Source: Eubacterium nodatum ATCC 33099 (lineage in GTDB: Bacteria; Bacillota; Clostridia; Peptostreptococcales; Anaerovoracaceae). From it: 64,000 bases of DNA. Numbering within the stretch: the first letter of the stretch is position 1; the number at the start of each line of letters is the position of its first letter. The stretch is from the NCBI GenBank assembly GCA_000510425.1, contig AZKM01000001.1, positions 28,667 through 92,666 on the forward strand, written 5' to 3'. Below, one piece after another: positions 17,489-26,362 of the stretch. The translations under genes were made by a program, and so were the position numbers. Under the pieces are notes generated by a model, which was not told where the DNA came from, ran no database searches, and worked only from the letters and a program-made list of their open reading frames with translations.

Positions 17489-20095
17489 TTATTTTTTTAC
17501 TTTAACGGTCTTTGCCGAAGAAAACTTACCGTAAACAAGTTTTGAGCCTTTTTTAACGCAAGCTCTCACCTTATAGATATAAATTTGACCTTTCTTGACT
17601 TTTTTGTCGATAAACTTTCCTTCGCTTCCTTTAACCACTTTTATTTTCTTAAACTTAATGTTCTTTTTATGTTTTCCGTTTTTCTTAACAGCCCTGTAAA
17701 CATAGTAGAATTTAGCCTTTTTAACTTTATTCCATTTCAGCAAAACTTTTTTCTTTGAAATATTTTTAGCCTTGAGGTTCTTTACCATGATCTTCTTAGC
17801 AAAGTCCTTGTCATCAGATGCATTTCCTACAGTATACTGATTTGATTCCAGCTGCATAGCTCTGGTCATAGTGCCGTTGATGGTCATATTCAGTACTTTC
17901 ACTATTCTGTATGTTCCTTTGCCGTTTTTCTCATATACATCCGACATTTTATCTGCAACATCAGAAGATTTTTCTTCAGAAATTGTTTCAAAGCTGCCAT
18001 CTGATTTCTTTTTCTGAAGTTTTGTGATTATGTTCCAATTCTGTCCACCTTCCTTGAGAATCTCGGTTATATCCTTCTTATCAAGGTTCTTTGCTTTAAG
18101 CATTTCCTTATATTCAGCAATCGTTGTCAACTCCATTTCATAATCACTTACAGTTTTATCATACCAAAACCTTAGATTAAGCATGTCGAACTTCTGTGTA
18201 AATTTGAGATTGCCTTTCTTATCCTCAGCAAGTTTCAAAGCAATAGAGCTCTTTTGAGGGTATAATTTGTTCCAACTTTTCATCTTCTTGGCAAGTGCCG
18301 GATCAATTGCAACAATATTGTTAAGGGATAAATCAAATTTATGCATATAGGCGCCCTTAGGAAGAACATCAGCCGATACGGATTTCAGCTGATTATCGTG
18401 TAAATCAACTGACTCCAATTTATCGTTCTTTGCAAATACCTTTTTAGGTAAACTGCCTATACTGTTTTTCATTAACTGAAGGGTCTTAAGTTCCTTCAAC
18501 TTACTGAAATCCACCCCTGATATATCTGTTATCTGATTCATGTAGAGTTGTATATTTGTAAGTTTTGTTGCCTGGCCTATGGTTTTCGGCATTTTTGTCA
18601 ATTTATTATTTTTCAAGTCAATAAAAGTCAAGGTATTTTTGACCGGCTTCAACAAATTATCCGGAACAGATTTAAGATTGTTTCCTGCAAGGGAAAGCTG
18701 CTTCAATTCGGTCATATCTGCCAAAAAATCCTCATCGACTCTGCTTATCTTATTTTTTCCCAGGTCAAAGTTATAAACTTTGTTCAAACCTTGAAAATCC
18801 GTTCTTTTAACATCTTTAATTCTATTAGCTTCCATGGATATCCACTTCAGTTCTTTATTGTTCTTAAAGAAACCTTCCGGAATTTCACTGAGTAAATTGC
18901 CATCTGCTATAAAGAATTCCAATTTTGTCAAATTACTTAACAAGTCGGCAGGCACTTCTTCGATTTTATTATTTGAAATAGTAAGCTTAGTCACTTTATC
19001 AGACAATAGTCTGAGTCTGGAAATATCTGTGAGGCGGCAGTTTTCCAGCTCCAATTCTCCGCTTATAGCTCGTATTTCATCATCGCTTATTTTCTTATCA
19101 TCGTTTGTATCATATCCTCTTGCTACCAATGCCTTTGTAAGAGCTTCTTCAGCAGTCATAGAACTTTCGTAGCCTACCCAGCCTTTTTTTATGGACTTAA
19201 AAGATATATCAGCTTTTCTGTAAAGCTCCCACTTGTGTTTGTCTTCTTCTTTACCGCCCATAGCCTTAACTAAAACTGCGATTACATGCTTTTTCTCTAT
19301 GTGCTCGACAGGCATAGTATACTCATAGGCATCATACTCTCCCGATGCATTCGGCTTATCAAAACCTTTCTTTTCTGCAGGAGAAAATGTATCGTCTATT
19401 CCCACTGACATGTCTACCATCTGTGAAGCCAGTTTATTATTTAAAAGAGTCAGCTTAAGTTTACCTTTATTCACAACAAGCTTTGCTCTCTTGTCAAGGG
19501 CATTTCCCACCATAGGAAGCGGTTCTTCAGTACCTGTTTTCGTAACCTTAAATGAAAGAGTATATTCTCCGTCTTCCTTGGGATCCTCAACAGGATTACC
19601 CGGATTCGGCGGAGTCGGTCCTACATCGCTGCCGTCGCTTTGGGAGATGAAAGTGAAGTCATCTCCTTCCTTCTTGAATTTTACAGTCTTATCCTCATAG
19701 CCTTTCGCTTTAATTACTACCTTATTTTCACCCTCTGTGAAAGCGGCAGGTCCTACCGAAAGCCAATTTTTCAACGTGGAAATATCCCACCCGTCATCAT
19801 CACTGTAATCCAGTTTGTATTCTGTACCGTTAACGCTAACATTGTCTACAGCCCTTGCATAATCTTTTATATCCGCATCCGATGAATATTTATCGAAGCC
19901 CTTTATCGCAAGGCGTGATCCGTCTTTTGTAATTTCCTTAACTTCAAACCCCTTTTTCAGAGTCTCTTCTTTCAATGCAGCTTTTGAATTTTTATCATAT
20001 TTGCCTGCGGCAGAGACTATTTCCGCGCCCGGCAGAATCATGGCTGCAGAAACCAGTACCGATAAGGCAACTGCAAGAATTCTTTCTTTCAACAT
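17489..20095 (-). CDS. Secreted Shr-like hemoprotein receptor (HID-NEAT-LRR-Fn3), 868 aa
   Basis: A signal peptide (1-29) is followed by a hemoglobin-interacting domain (HID/DUF1533, about 60-150, with VSVNGTEYKL and VVIKAKGYEDKTV), then a NEAT-like domain (about 175-300). An EF-hand loop follows at 329-340 (DTNDDKKISDDE). About ten leucine-rich repeats fill about 350-600, then comes an uncharacterised stretch and a Lys-rich Fn3-like end (about 776-868). The same domain types make up Shr, the hemoglobin receptor of group A streptococci. Expected role: bind hemoglobin at the cell surface and pass heme to other NEAT proteins. There is no LPXTG motif or C-terminal membrane anchor. It lies 13 bases after a paralogue of the same architecture; GGAGG precedes the ATG. 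Confidence 0.85.
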   Translation of the reverse strand: MLKERILAVALSVLVSAAMILPGAEIVSAAGKYDKNSKAALKEETLKKGFEVKEITKDGSRLAIKGFDKYSSDADIKDYARAVDNVSVNGTEYKLDYSDDDGWDISTLKNWLSVGPAAFTEGENKVVIKAKGYEDKTVKFKKEGDDFTFISQSDGSDVGPTPPNPGNPVEDPKEDGEYTLSFKVTKTGTEEPLPMVGNALDKRAKLVVNKGKLKLTLLNNKLASQMVDMSVGIDDTFSPAEKKGFDKPNASGEYDAYEYTMPVEHIEKKHVIAVLVKAMGGKEEDKHKWELYRKADISFKSIKKGWVGYESSMTAEEALTKALVARGYDTNDDKKISDDEIRAISGELELENCRLTDISRLRLLSDKVTKLTISNNKIEEVPADLLSNLTKLEFFIADGNLLSEIPEGFFKNNKELKWISMEANRIKDVKRTDFQGLNKVYNFDLGKNKISRVDEDFLADMTELKQLSLAGNNLKSVPDNLLKPVKNTLTFIDLKNNKLTKMPKTIGQATKLTNIQLYMNQITDISGVDFSKLKELKTLQLMKNSIGSLPKKVFAKNDKLESVDLHDNQLKSVSADVLPKGAYMHKFDLSLNNIVAIDPALAKKMKSWNKLYPQKSSIALKLAEDKKGNLKFTQKFDMLNLRFWYDKTVSDYEMELTTIAEYKEMLKAKNLDKKDITEILKEGGQNWNIITKLQKKKSDGSFETISEEKSSDVADKMSDVYEKNGKGTYRIVKVLNMTINGTMTRAMQLESNQYTVGNASDDKDFAKKIMVKNLKAKNISKKKVLLKWNKVKKAKFYYVYRAVKKNGKHKKNIKFKKIKVVKGSEGKFIDKKVKKGQIYIYKVRACVKKGSKLVYGKFSSAKTVKVKK

Positions 20096-20108
20096 TTATC
20101 TTCCTCCT

Positions 20109-22940
20109 TTATTTTCTGACCTTTAAGCTTTTTGCCTTTGAATACTTTCCGTATAAGGTCTTTCCCTTTGTTTTTCTCAACGCTCTTACTCTGAAACTAT
20201 ATTTCCCCATAGCTTTAAGTTTCTTAATAGTATAGCGAGTTCCCTTAACATTTCTTGCTACAACTTTATATTTCTTTGCATTTCCCTTTCTCATGGAGAT
20301 TTCATATCCACCGGCATTTTTCACCTTGCCCCATTTCAGTGTTACACTGCGGTGTCCCGATTTCACCTTGAGTTTTTTTACCTGAGAAAGTTTAATCTTC
20401 TGATTCGTTTTAGCAGACATATTCAATTCATTTGACATTACACGGAATGAATATTTCTTTTTACCTCCTCTGGAAACATACATTTTCTTTACAACTCTGT
20501 AAATTCCTTTTGAGTCTGCACTGAAGCTTCCTCGCATAATATCATCACCATCGGAATTAACGGTTTTCTTCGTTGTTATAAATTCTCCTTTGGAATTTTT
20601 CTTTTGCAGTTCTGTGACAATGTCCCAATCGAACTTCTTCTCATTCAGCATTCTTATAAAGTTCTTTCCATCCCATCCATGCTCTTTTAAGAATTCGTTA
20701 TATTCCGATATGGAATCTATTGAAGCCACCTGGTAGTCATTTGTATGGAACTGCCAGAACATCAAATTCAGTATTGTAAATGTTTCACTCCATCCGACTT
20801 TCTTATTACCTGTTTTTTGAAGCTTAAAATTCATAACCGACTTCTGCGGATAGAACTTATTATACCTCTGATGTTTTTCTAACGCAGGGTCAACAACCTT
20901 GATATTGTTCATAGTAATATCCAATTTTCTCAAACGCACCAGAGACGGGAGGCACTTGGTGGAAAAGTCTGTCAACTGGTTATCGTAGAAATCAAGGGCA
21001 TCCAGTTTGCTGTTTTTACTGAATGTGCCTTTCTTAACATGCGTGATGTCATTCATGTAAAAATTCACATCATTTAAGTTTTTCATCTTACTGAAGTCAA
21101 CACTGTCAATATCCCTTATCTTACAATCAAAAGCCGCTATTTTCTCTAAGGAATGAAGATCCGAAATGGCCCCAGGCAGTGTCAGAAAATCATTTTCGTA
21201 GATAAAAAACATTTTCAAAGAATTTGACAGCGGCTTAAAAACTCCATCAGGTATATTCTTCATCTTGTTTCCTACAAAGGAAAGCACTTCTAACCTCTTT
21301 ACATCTTTAAAAACATTTTTGTCAATCTTGGATATCGCATTCCCTTCAAGATCTAACTGCTCCAGCCCGGAAGCGCCCAAAAGGTCACCGTCATCAAGAG
21401 AAGAAATATTATTGTTTGTAAATGATACCCATTTTAAGTTCTTATTTTCGCTGAAAAGTCCCTTAGGGATATCACGAATTTTATTATTTTCCACCCAGAA
21501 ATTCTCAAGTCCGGTCATACTTTTAAGTAAATTTTTCGGAATCTCTTTTATATTATTTTTACAAAGATCCAAGGTCTTCACCGTAGCAGGCAAGCCTTCA
21601 AGCATGCTGATGTCTGTAAGTCCGCAGTTATTGAGCACCAGTTTGTCATCCTTGTACTGTGCCATTTCATCCTTTGTAATTTCATTGTCATTATTTTTAT
21701 CAAGGCCCAGAGCAATTAATTCCTGTTTTAACCTTTCAATGCCTACAAGCTCATTCTCCTGGTCAATTTCTTTCTGATAGCCCTTCCAGCCTTCCTCAAT
21801 GGATGTAAACAACAAATCGGCTTTACTATATTTATCATAGTTGTATTTATCATCTATCTGTCCGCCCATTATTGAAACCAGTGCCGCAACTTTTCTTGCC
21901 TGTTTCAGATTTGATACCGGCACTGTATACTCGTAGGCGGAATAATTTCCGTCCTTATCCTTCTCTCCGAAGCCTTTTCTGACAGCATGGGGGAATTTGC
22001 CGTCTGTTGACAGGGAAAAGTCAATTAAACTTTCAGTGAATTTATCGTTTAAAAATGTAACTTCCATACTCTTGTCGGGTTTAACCGAAAGTTTTACCTT
22101 TTTATCAAAAACACCCTGTATCATCGACGAGGTTTCCTGCCCCTCTTCATTTGCCAAAAATGTCAGAGTATATTTCCCTTCCTCTGTCGGATCCTTGATT
22201 TCTGTACTTCCGTTCACAGACTTTTTAAAAGTTACCACTGCTTTCTGCAAATCTGCTACTGCATCGTCGTATATTTCCTGACTTTCCACAGGAGCCTTTA
22301 ATGTATTTTCAGCCTTTCTTATGGCATCTTTCAGTGCCTGCCACGCTGCGGCAGTTTTATCACCTTTTTCGATTTTTTTAGCATCCTCTATCGCCTTTTT
22401 TAGAGGTTCAGGATTCAACTGCGGTTCTTCCGGCGAATTGCTGTCTCTGTCTTCCTGACTGAGGAAAGTGTACAAGTCATCGGTCTTTGCAAACTTGATA
22501 ACTTTGGTCATATAACCTTCAGCCTGCATCGTAATTTTATTGATGCCCTCCTTAAAAGCTCCTTTTTTCAGTCTCAATCCCTGTGCACTGAAATCATAGA
22601 CGAAGTCCTCTTCATCAGGGGAAGCACTTAACAATTCCACATACTTGCGATTATTTACCTTGATTTCACTGATTTTTTCAATATACGCCTTTACAGACTC
22701 ATTGAACTTATCGAATTCTTCAAATTCCAACCCGTTAGCATAAGCCTCGCCGTTCCATTTCAGCTTGGTTATTTTCACTGCTTTCAGGGCTTTTTGTGAT
22801 TTAATATTCTTGCCTTCTGTCGCTTTGTTGACGACTTTTTTATTTGCAGCTTTACTTGCAGCCATAACCTCTGCAGAGGGCAATATAAATCCGGCTGCAA
22901 GGATTATCGCCAGTCCGCAAATTGTAATTTTCTTAAACAT
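20109..22940 (-). CDS. Secreted Shr-like hemoprotein receptor (HID-FIVAR-NEAT-LRR-Fn3), 943 aa
   Basis: After a signal peptide (1-28) come a HID/DUF1533 domain (about 60-160, with IKVNNRKY and ITMQAEGYMTKV) and a FIVAR-like three-helix segment (about 178-240). A NEAT-like domain (about 254-380), an EF-hand loop (DKNNDNEITKDE, about 414-425), leucine-rich repeats (about 430-690) and a Lys-rich Fn3-like end (about 845-943) follow. It is paralogous to the next gene, which lacks the FIVAR-like insert, so a tandem duplication is likely. Expected role: surface capture of hemoglobin or heme. No LPXTG sorting signal is present. It starts 25 bases after the subtilase gene with GGAG ahead of the ATG. 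Confidence 0.85.
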   Translation of the reverse strand: MFKKITICGLAIILAAGFILPSAEVMAASKAANKKVVNKATEGKNIKSQKALKAVKITKLKWNGEAYANGLEFEEFDKFNESVKAYIEKISEIKVNNRKYVELLSASPDEEDFVYDFSAQGLRLKKGAFKEGINKITMQAEGYMTKVIKFAKTDDLYTFLSQEDRDSNSPEEPQLNPEPLKKAIEDAKKIEKGDKTAAAWQALKDAIRKAENTLKAPVESQEIYDDAVADLQKAVVTFKKSVNGSTEIKDPTEEGKYTLTFLANEEGQETSSMIQGVFDKKVKLSVKPDKSMEVTFLNDKFTESLIDFSLSTDGKFPHAVRKGFGEKDKDGNYSAYEYTVPVSNLKQARKVAALVSIMGGQIDDKYNYDKYSKADLLFTSIEEGWKGYQKEIDQENELVGIERLKQELIALGLDKNNDNEITKDEMAQYKDDKLVLNNCGLTDISMLEGLPATVKTLDLCKNNIKEIPKNLLKSMTGLENFWVENNKIRDIPKGLFSENKNLKWVSFTNNNISSLDDGDLLGASGLEQLDLEGNAISKIDKNVFKDVKRLEVLSFVGNKMKNIPDGVFKPLSNSLKMFFIYENDFLTLPGAISDLHSLEKIAAFDCKIRDIDSVDFSKMKNLNDVNFYMNDITHVKKGTFSKNSKLDALDFYDNQLTDFSTKCLPSLVRLRKLDITMNNIKVVDPALEKHQRYNKFYPQKSVMNFKLQKTGNKKVGWSETFTILNLMFWQFHTNDYQVASIDSISEYNEFLKEHGWDGKNFIRMLNEKKFDWDIVTELQKKNSKGEFITTKKTVNSDGDDIMRGSFSADSKGIYRVVKKMYVSRGGKKKYSFRVMSNELNMSAKTNQKIKLSQVKKLKVKSGHRSVTLKWGKVKNAGGYEISMRKGNAKKYKVVARNVKGTRYTIKKLKAMGKYSFRVRALRKTKGKTLYGKYSKAKSLKVRK

Positions 22941-22965
22941 CCTCTCTACTCCTTTCCCAATATTA

Positions 22966-25212
22966 TTATTTTCTCATTTTTACTTTTTGAATTTTACAAT
23001 ATTTACCGTATATTTTTTTGCCATGGATCACTTTGTATGCTCTTACGGCAAAGTAATAGGTTTTGCCTTTTTTAAACTTAGAATTTCTCAACAGAATTAC
23101 GGTTTTTTTCGTAGCTTTCAACGGCAGAAGTTTTCCTTTTTTGACCGAATAACTGATTTGATAACCGGAAGCACCCTTAACCTTTTTCCATTTGCCTGTT
23201 ACTTTTTTACCTTTTAGAGGCTTTACAACAAAGCCCTTTACCTGACCCAAACTATTTTTGTCTTTTTTTGCCACCGTTATTCTTATAGGACTTGATACGC
23301 AGCGGTTATAATTCCTGGTATTTCCTGCTATTGCAAAAACTTCCGCAGTTCCTGTACCTTTGATTCTAACCTTTCCCTCTGTATTAACATCTAAAACATC
23401 ATTTTCGTTTGCAACAAATTCCAGCTTCCCGTCACCGACGGTCACCTTGGCTTTGACAGCAAAAGTTTTATCTCCCAGTTTCTTTTCAAATCTGCTCTTG
23501 GAAACCTTGATGCTCTGAGTTCCCTTTTCCACATGGATTTTAATATTGCGTTGTGTTTCCTTATATTTTTCTGTTTCCGAAACAGTGGCTATAATTTCAC
23601 AGTCGCCTGCACCCTTTATAATCATCATATCATCCCGAATTTGAACGCACTCTGTATCCGTTGAGGCAAAGGTTAATTTTCCATCACCCTTTGTCACCTT
23701 TGCATCCAGCTTTATCGGTTTATTCACATCATCCATGCTCTTATTAAGGCTTAGCCCTGCAGATATTCCCTGATAACGCTTACCCTGGAACTCATCATCT
23801 TTGGCATAGTTGCGAAAATCCACATATCCGTATCCCGTATCATCATCTTTTCCCTCAGGTCCAATATCCTTGGCATAATCCTGAAAAGTCGCATATACAT
23901 CCCACTGATTATATTCGGGGTGTTTCCACTTAACCATCGCAGCTTCTGATGCCATATATGGCGTCGCCATTGAAGTCCCTGACATTATACAGGTATATTC
24001 ATAGTCATCAGGCTTACCGTCTACATTCTTGACATGGGCACTTTCTATGTTTCTTCCCGGTGCAACAAAGTCCAAAAGTTTTCCGTTATTGGAAAAATCC
24101 GATTTAATATAATCTTCATCCTCAGGAGCTGTTCCCTTTTTAGGTTCCATTGAGCCTATTGCCATTGTAATACCGTTACTTGCAGGAAAACTGTGTGTCA
24201 CATCTGTAAACTCATTGCCTGAAGCTACGCACATCACTGTACCTTCTTGTAAAGACTTCTGTAAAGATTCATTCATGAACGCCTTTTCTTTTTTAGTCGG
24301 TCCGGGATGTCCCAAGCTCATATTTAAAACCGGAATCTTCTTTTCTCTTGCGTAATCAACTGCCATAGTAATAGTCATTATTGAAGATGAACCTGTTATA
24401 TCAAATACTCTTATCGCTATGATTTTGACCTGATCCGGTGTTCCCTTTGCTATAATACCGGAAACATGAGTTCCGTGACCGCTGCTTGCAACATTTGGCG
24501 GATCATCGTAGGCATTTTTATCATCGGAGTCTGCAGCAAAGTTTATACTGTTTTCTCTGTCCAGACGGGTTTTAAACCAAGGATGTTTTTTGTTGATTCC
24601 GCTGTCAATAACACCTACTGTTACGCCGCCGTCCCAATCCTTGGCATCCTGCTTCAGTTTATCAAGCCCCAGTGCCTTCCAACCGTCAAACGGAGTTGGA
24701 ACTTCCCCTTTACCGTTATTATCCGAAGGTTTCGTCTTAGGCATATCCTTGGCAGATTTATCTTTATTTGCAGAAACGGATTCCTGTTTTAAAGCTTTAA
24801 CAGTTTCATCAAGACTAACGACCTTATCCTGAAGCACCAGTGCCCTTGGATAATCTTTCTCAAGCTTTTTCACTGCTTCTTTTGCTTTTTTAGCACTATT
24901 GTACTCAAGAATAAAATATTTTCCCGCTTCATAGTAGAAAACATTTACGGCTCCGTAGGTGTTTTGAGGAGCTTTGTCACTTTTGAAGATAATCCTTCGC
25001 TCTACTTCTTCTCTATTCTGTTCTTTGCTGAGCAGGTTTCTCTTTTTGCTCTTTAAAGAACTTTTTTTCCTATGAATCGCATCAATGGCCTGTTCAGGCT
25101 TCTTTAAAACCTTAACATCCTCCTGTTCACCATCCGCACCGTAAATCACAGCCGGAATTACAATCACCATCATAACCATTGATAATAAAAGTGATAACCA
25201 TTTCTTTCCCAT
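22966..25212 (-). CDS. Secreted subtilisin-like serine protease with Ig-like and Fn3-like tail
   Basis: This 748-residue S8 peptidase has a signal peptide, a propeptide of about 150 residues and the catalytic triad Asp203 (GVIDSGI), His246 (GHGTHVSG) and Ser414 (GTSMATPY). Two bacterial Ig-like repeats follow the catalytic domain (each with GDGKLTF or GDGKLEF), then a Lys-rich Fn3-like C-terminus shared with its neighbours. The start at 25212 is chosen because GGAGGTAG precedes it; the frame is open 16 codons upstream without a site. It is the first gene of heme operon 2. Degradation of hemoglobin, or processing of the co-encoded receptors, is inferred from context. Confidence 0.9.
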   Translation of the reverse strand: MGKKWLSLLLSMVMMVIVIPAVIYGADGEQEDVKVLKKPEQAIDAIHRKKSSLKSKKRNLLSKEQNREEVERRIIFKSDKAPQNTYGAVNVFYYEAGKYFILEYNSAKKAKEAVKKLEKDYPRALVLQDKVVSLDETVKALKQESVSANKDKSAKDMPKTKPSDNNGKGEVPTPFDGWKALGLDKLKQDAKDWDGGVTVGVIDSGINKKHPWFKTRLDRENSINFAADSDDKNAYDDPPNVASSGHGTHVSGIIAKGTPDQVKIIAIRVFDITGSSSIMTITMAVDYAREKKIPVLNMSLGHPGPTKKEKAFMNESLQKSLQEGTVMCVASGNEFTDVTHSFPASNGITMAIGSMEPKKGTAPEDEDYIKSDFSNNGKLLDFVAPGRNIESAHVKNVDGKPDDYEYTCIMSGTSMATPYMASEAAMVKWKHPEYNQWDVYATFQDYAKDIGPEGKDDDTGYGYVDFRNYAKDDEFQGKRYQGISAGLSLNKSMDDVNKPIKLDAKVTKGDGKLTFASTDTECVQIRDDMMIIKGAGDCEIIATVSETEKYKETQRNIKIHVEKGTQSIKVSKSRFEKKLGDKTFAVKAKVTVGDGKLEFVANENDVLDVNTEGKVRIKGTGTAEVFAIAGNTRNYNRCVSSPIRITVAKKDKNSLGQVKGFVVKPLKGKKVTGKWKKVKGASGYQISYSVKKGKLLPLKATKKTVILLRNSKFKKGKTYYFAVRAYKVIHGKKIYGKYCKIQKVKMRK

Positions 25213-25265
25213 TTCTACCTCCATACTCAAATATATCGTGTATTCACACAACTCCACCATCGGGA

Positions 25266-25319
25266 GTTAGATGCTTCTATCTACATAGTAATTCTATCTA
25301 CACTTCCTGATTTTGTAAA
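25266..25319 (-). promoter_or_regulatory. Promoter and candidate operator of heme operon 2
   Basis: On the minus strand, TTTACA (25314-25319) and TAGAAT (25291-25296) are exactly 17 bases apart. Six bases past the -10 lies an inverted repeat, GTTAGAT-N6-ATCTAC on the plus strand (25266-25284), covering the expected start of transcription. The same promoter and arms occur ahead of operon 1 at 36815-36866. GTAGATAGAA also occurs twice with a 17-base period (25275-25284 and 25292-25301). A further inverted repeat, ATTTTGT/ACAAAAT, spans the -35. The GTTAG/CTA(A)C arms recall DtxR-type half sites. Confidence 0.7.
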
Positions 25320-25433
25320 GACAAAATCTCAGGTTTTGTGCCCTTAATCACATTGATATTTTCTCTCAAATCATTGAATTTCCAACAGTTTTACCCCATG
25401 CAGTTAATCTTGCTTAACCAACTTTCAATAATA

Positions 25434-25457
25434 AACAGCTTTTTCTCAAAAGCTGTC
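25434..25457 (-). terminator. Terminator of heme operon 1
   Basis: ACAGCTTT and AAAGCTGT pair around a short loop, and on the minus strand the hairpin is followed by TTTATTATT. It lies about 30 bases past the last reading frame of operon 1 and about 115 bases before the operon 2 promoter, separating the two units. Confidence 0.7.
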
Positions 25458-25484
25458 ATCCGTTACCTCTCACAGTAATACATA

Positions 25485-25970
25485 TCAAAACCAAAATACT
25501 AAAAGCGCTGTGCTTTCCGGCATATGCATATTGCCTACATTTACCGAAAAAGTTACCGGTAAAGCAGCTCTTATTCCTCCGCCGCTATAGATTTTATACA
25601 TGCAAGCCTCCACCGGTATTCGCACCTTACTCTCACGCACAGGAGCTTTTACAATCTTTCCTTCAAATTCATATTTCAGACCTGTCATATGACCTTTCAT
25701 GAGATTTCCTGTGGTCCCGGACTGTGCATAGATTTCCTTAAAGGTTAATACTAAAAAAACGCCTCGGTTATTCACCTTTAAAAGTGCAGGCTTTTCAAAT
25801 GCTTTGTCCGACATCGACAAACCCTGTATTACACCTTTATTCCGGTTATACTTCAATAAACGGAAAGAAACTGCATACTGTCCTTTTTCTATAACACTTG
25901 CAAGCGGATTAAGTTTTTTACTTTCTTCATAAAAATTCTTCCTCTTACTTTTTTTGTAAGCACTGCAGCA
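25485..25970 (-). pseudogene. NEAT-like C-terminal half of a frameshifted DtxR-type regulator
   Basis: The open frame from 25970 to 25485 encodes a NEAT-like domain: KGQYAVSFRLL, then GLSMSDKAFEKPALLKV, VFLVLTFKEI and VRIPVEACMYKIYSG. A TTG at 25856 would begin inside the first strand of the domain, and no ATG, GTG or TTG lies further upstream in frame. The frame overlaps the end of the preceding HTH gene, and losing one A from the A7 run at 25949-25955 would join them into one protein of about 290 residues. Its C-terminal half aligns by eye with that of the 26.4-27.3 kb regulator (IPVEACMYKI against IPSEAFVYTI; both end in a short hydrophobic Trp-containing tail). It could be a decayed gene, a phase-variable gene or a sequencing error. 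Confidence 0.65.
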
Positions 25971-26334
25971 TCAATCTTATAGTATAGGGTTCCATATTTT
26001 CTTCCATATCGGCAATGCTGTCTGCAATCTCAGCCTCCGGTACACCTATATCCCTAAAATAAATTTCCAGTTCATCTCTGATTTTGCAATAGTAATTCAG
26101 CCATTCCATTCCCTCATCCGTAATTTTATTTTTTTCATTTATATATCCTGCTTCTATACAGCTTTTAAAGAAACGACTCACTACTGAATGATTTACACCG
26201 CAGATTTCTGCCACCGCAGATATTCCTCCTCGTTTTCTCAAATCTGCGGGAAGCTTGGAAAGTTCTTCCATATACTTAACCTGTAACATGGTAGGTCTGT
26301 TCAATCTACCGAAAAAATCCCTTTTATCTGCCAT
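25945..26334 (-). CDS. Divergent DtxR-type winged-helix protein (N-terminal half)
   Basis: This 129-residue frame encodes a winged HTH (about residues 15-75, with ISAVAEICGVNHSVVSRFF in the recognition region) and a helical dimerisation segment resembling DtxR/MntR proteins. The metal-site residues of the family are largely replaced: where DtxR has Cys-x-x-Glu-His, this protein reads IADMEEN. The start at 26334 (MADKRDFFGR) is chosen for its AGGAG site; the frame is open 15 codons further upstream, overlapping the previous gene. It ends CLQKK in an A7 run immediately before a NEAT-like frame shifted by one base, so it is probably the first half of a regulator paralogous to the gene before it. 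Confidence 0.7.
   Translation of the reverse strand: MADKRDFFGRLNRPTMLQVKYMEELSKLPADLRKRGGISAVAEICGVNHSVVSRFFKSCIEAGYINEKNKITDEGMEWLNYYCKIRDELEIYFRDIGVPEAEIADSIADMEENMEPYTIRLMLQCLQKK
25949..25955 (-). other. A7 tract at the end of the second DtxR-like ORF
   Basis: The coding strand reads TTACA, then further A to a run of seven, then GTAAG; the HTH frame stops at the TAA. With six A the reading frame continues into the NEAT-like frame. The tract and its following GT match the tract at 16545-16551. Confidence 0.7.
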
Positions 26335-26362
26335 TGCCCTTCTCCTACTATGTATATTCGCT

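Noticed and set aside
15768..25212. LPXTG or NPQTN-type sortase signals on the secreted heme proteins
   Set aside because: The C-termini of the protease, Shr-like and NEAT/Fn3 proteins were read through; none has the motif, a hydrophobic helix and a charged tail in the required order.
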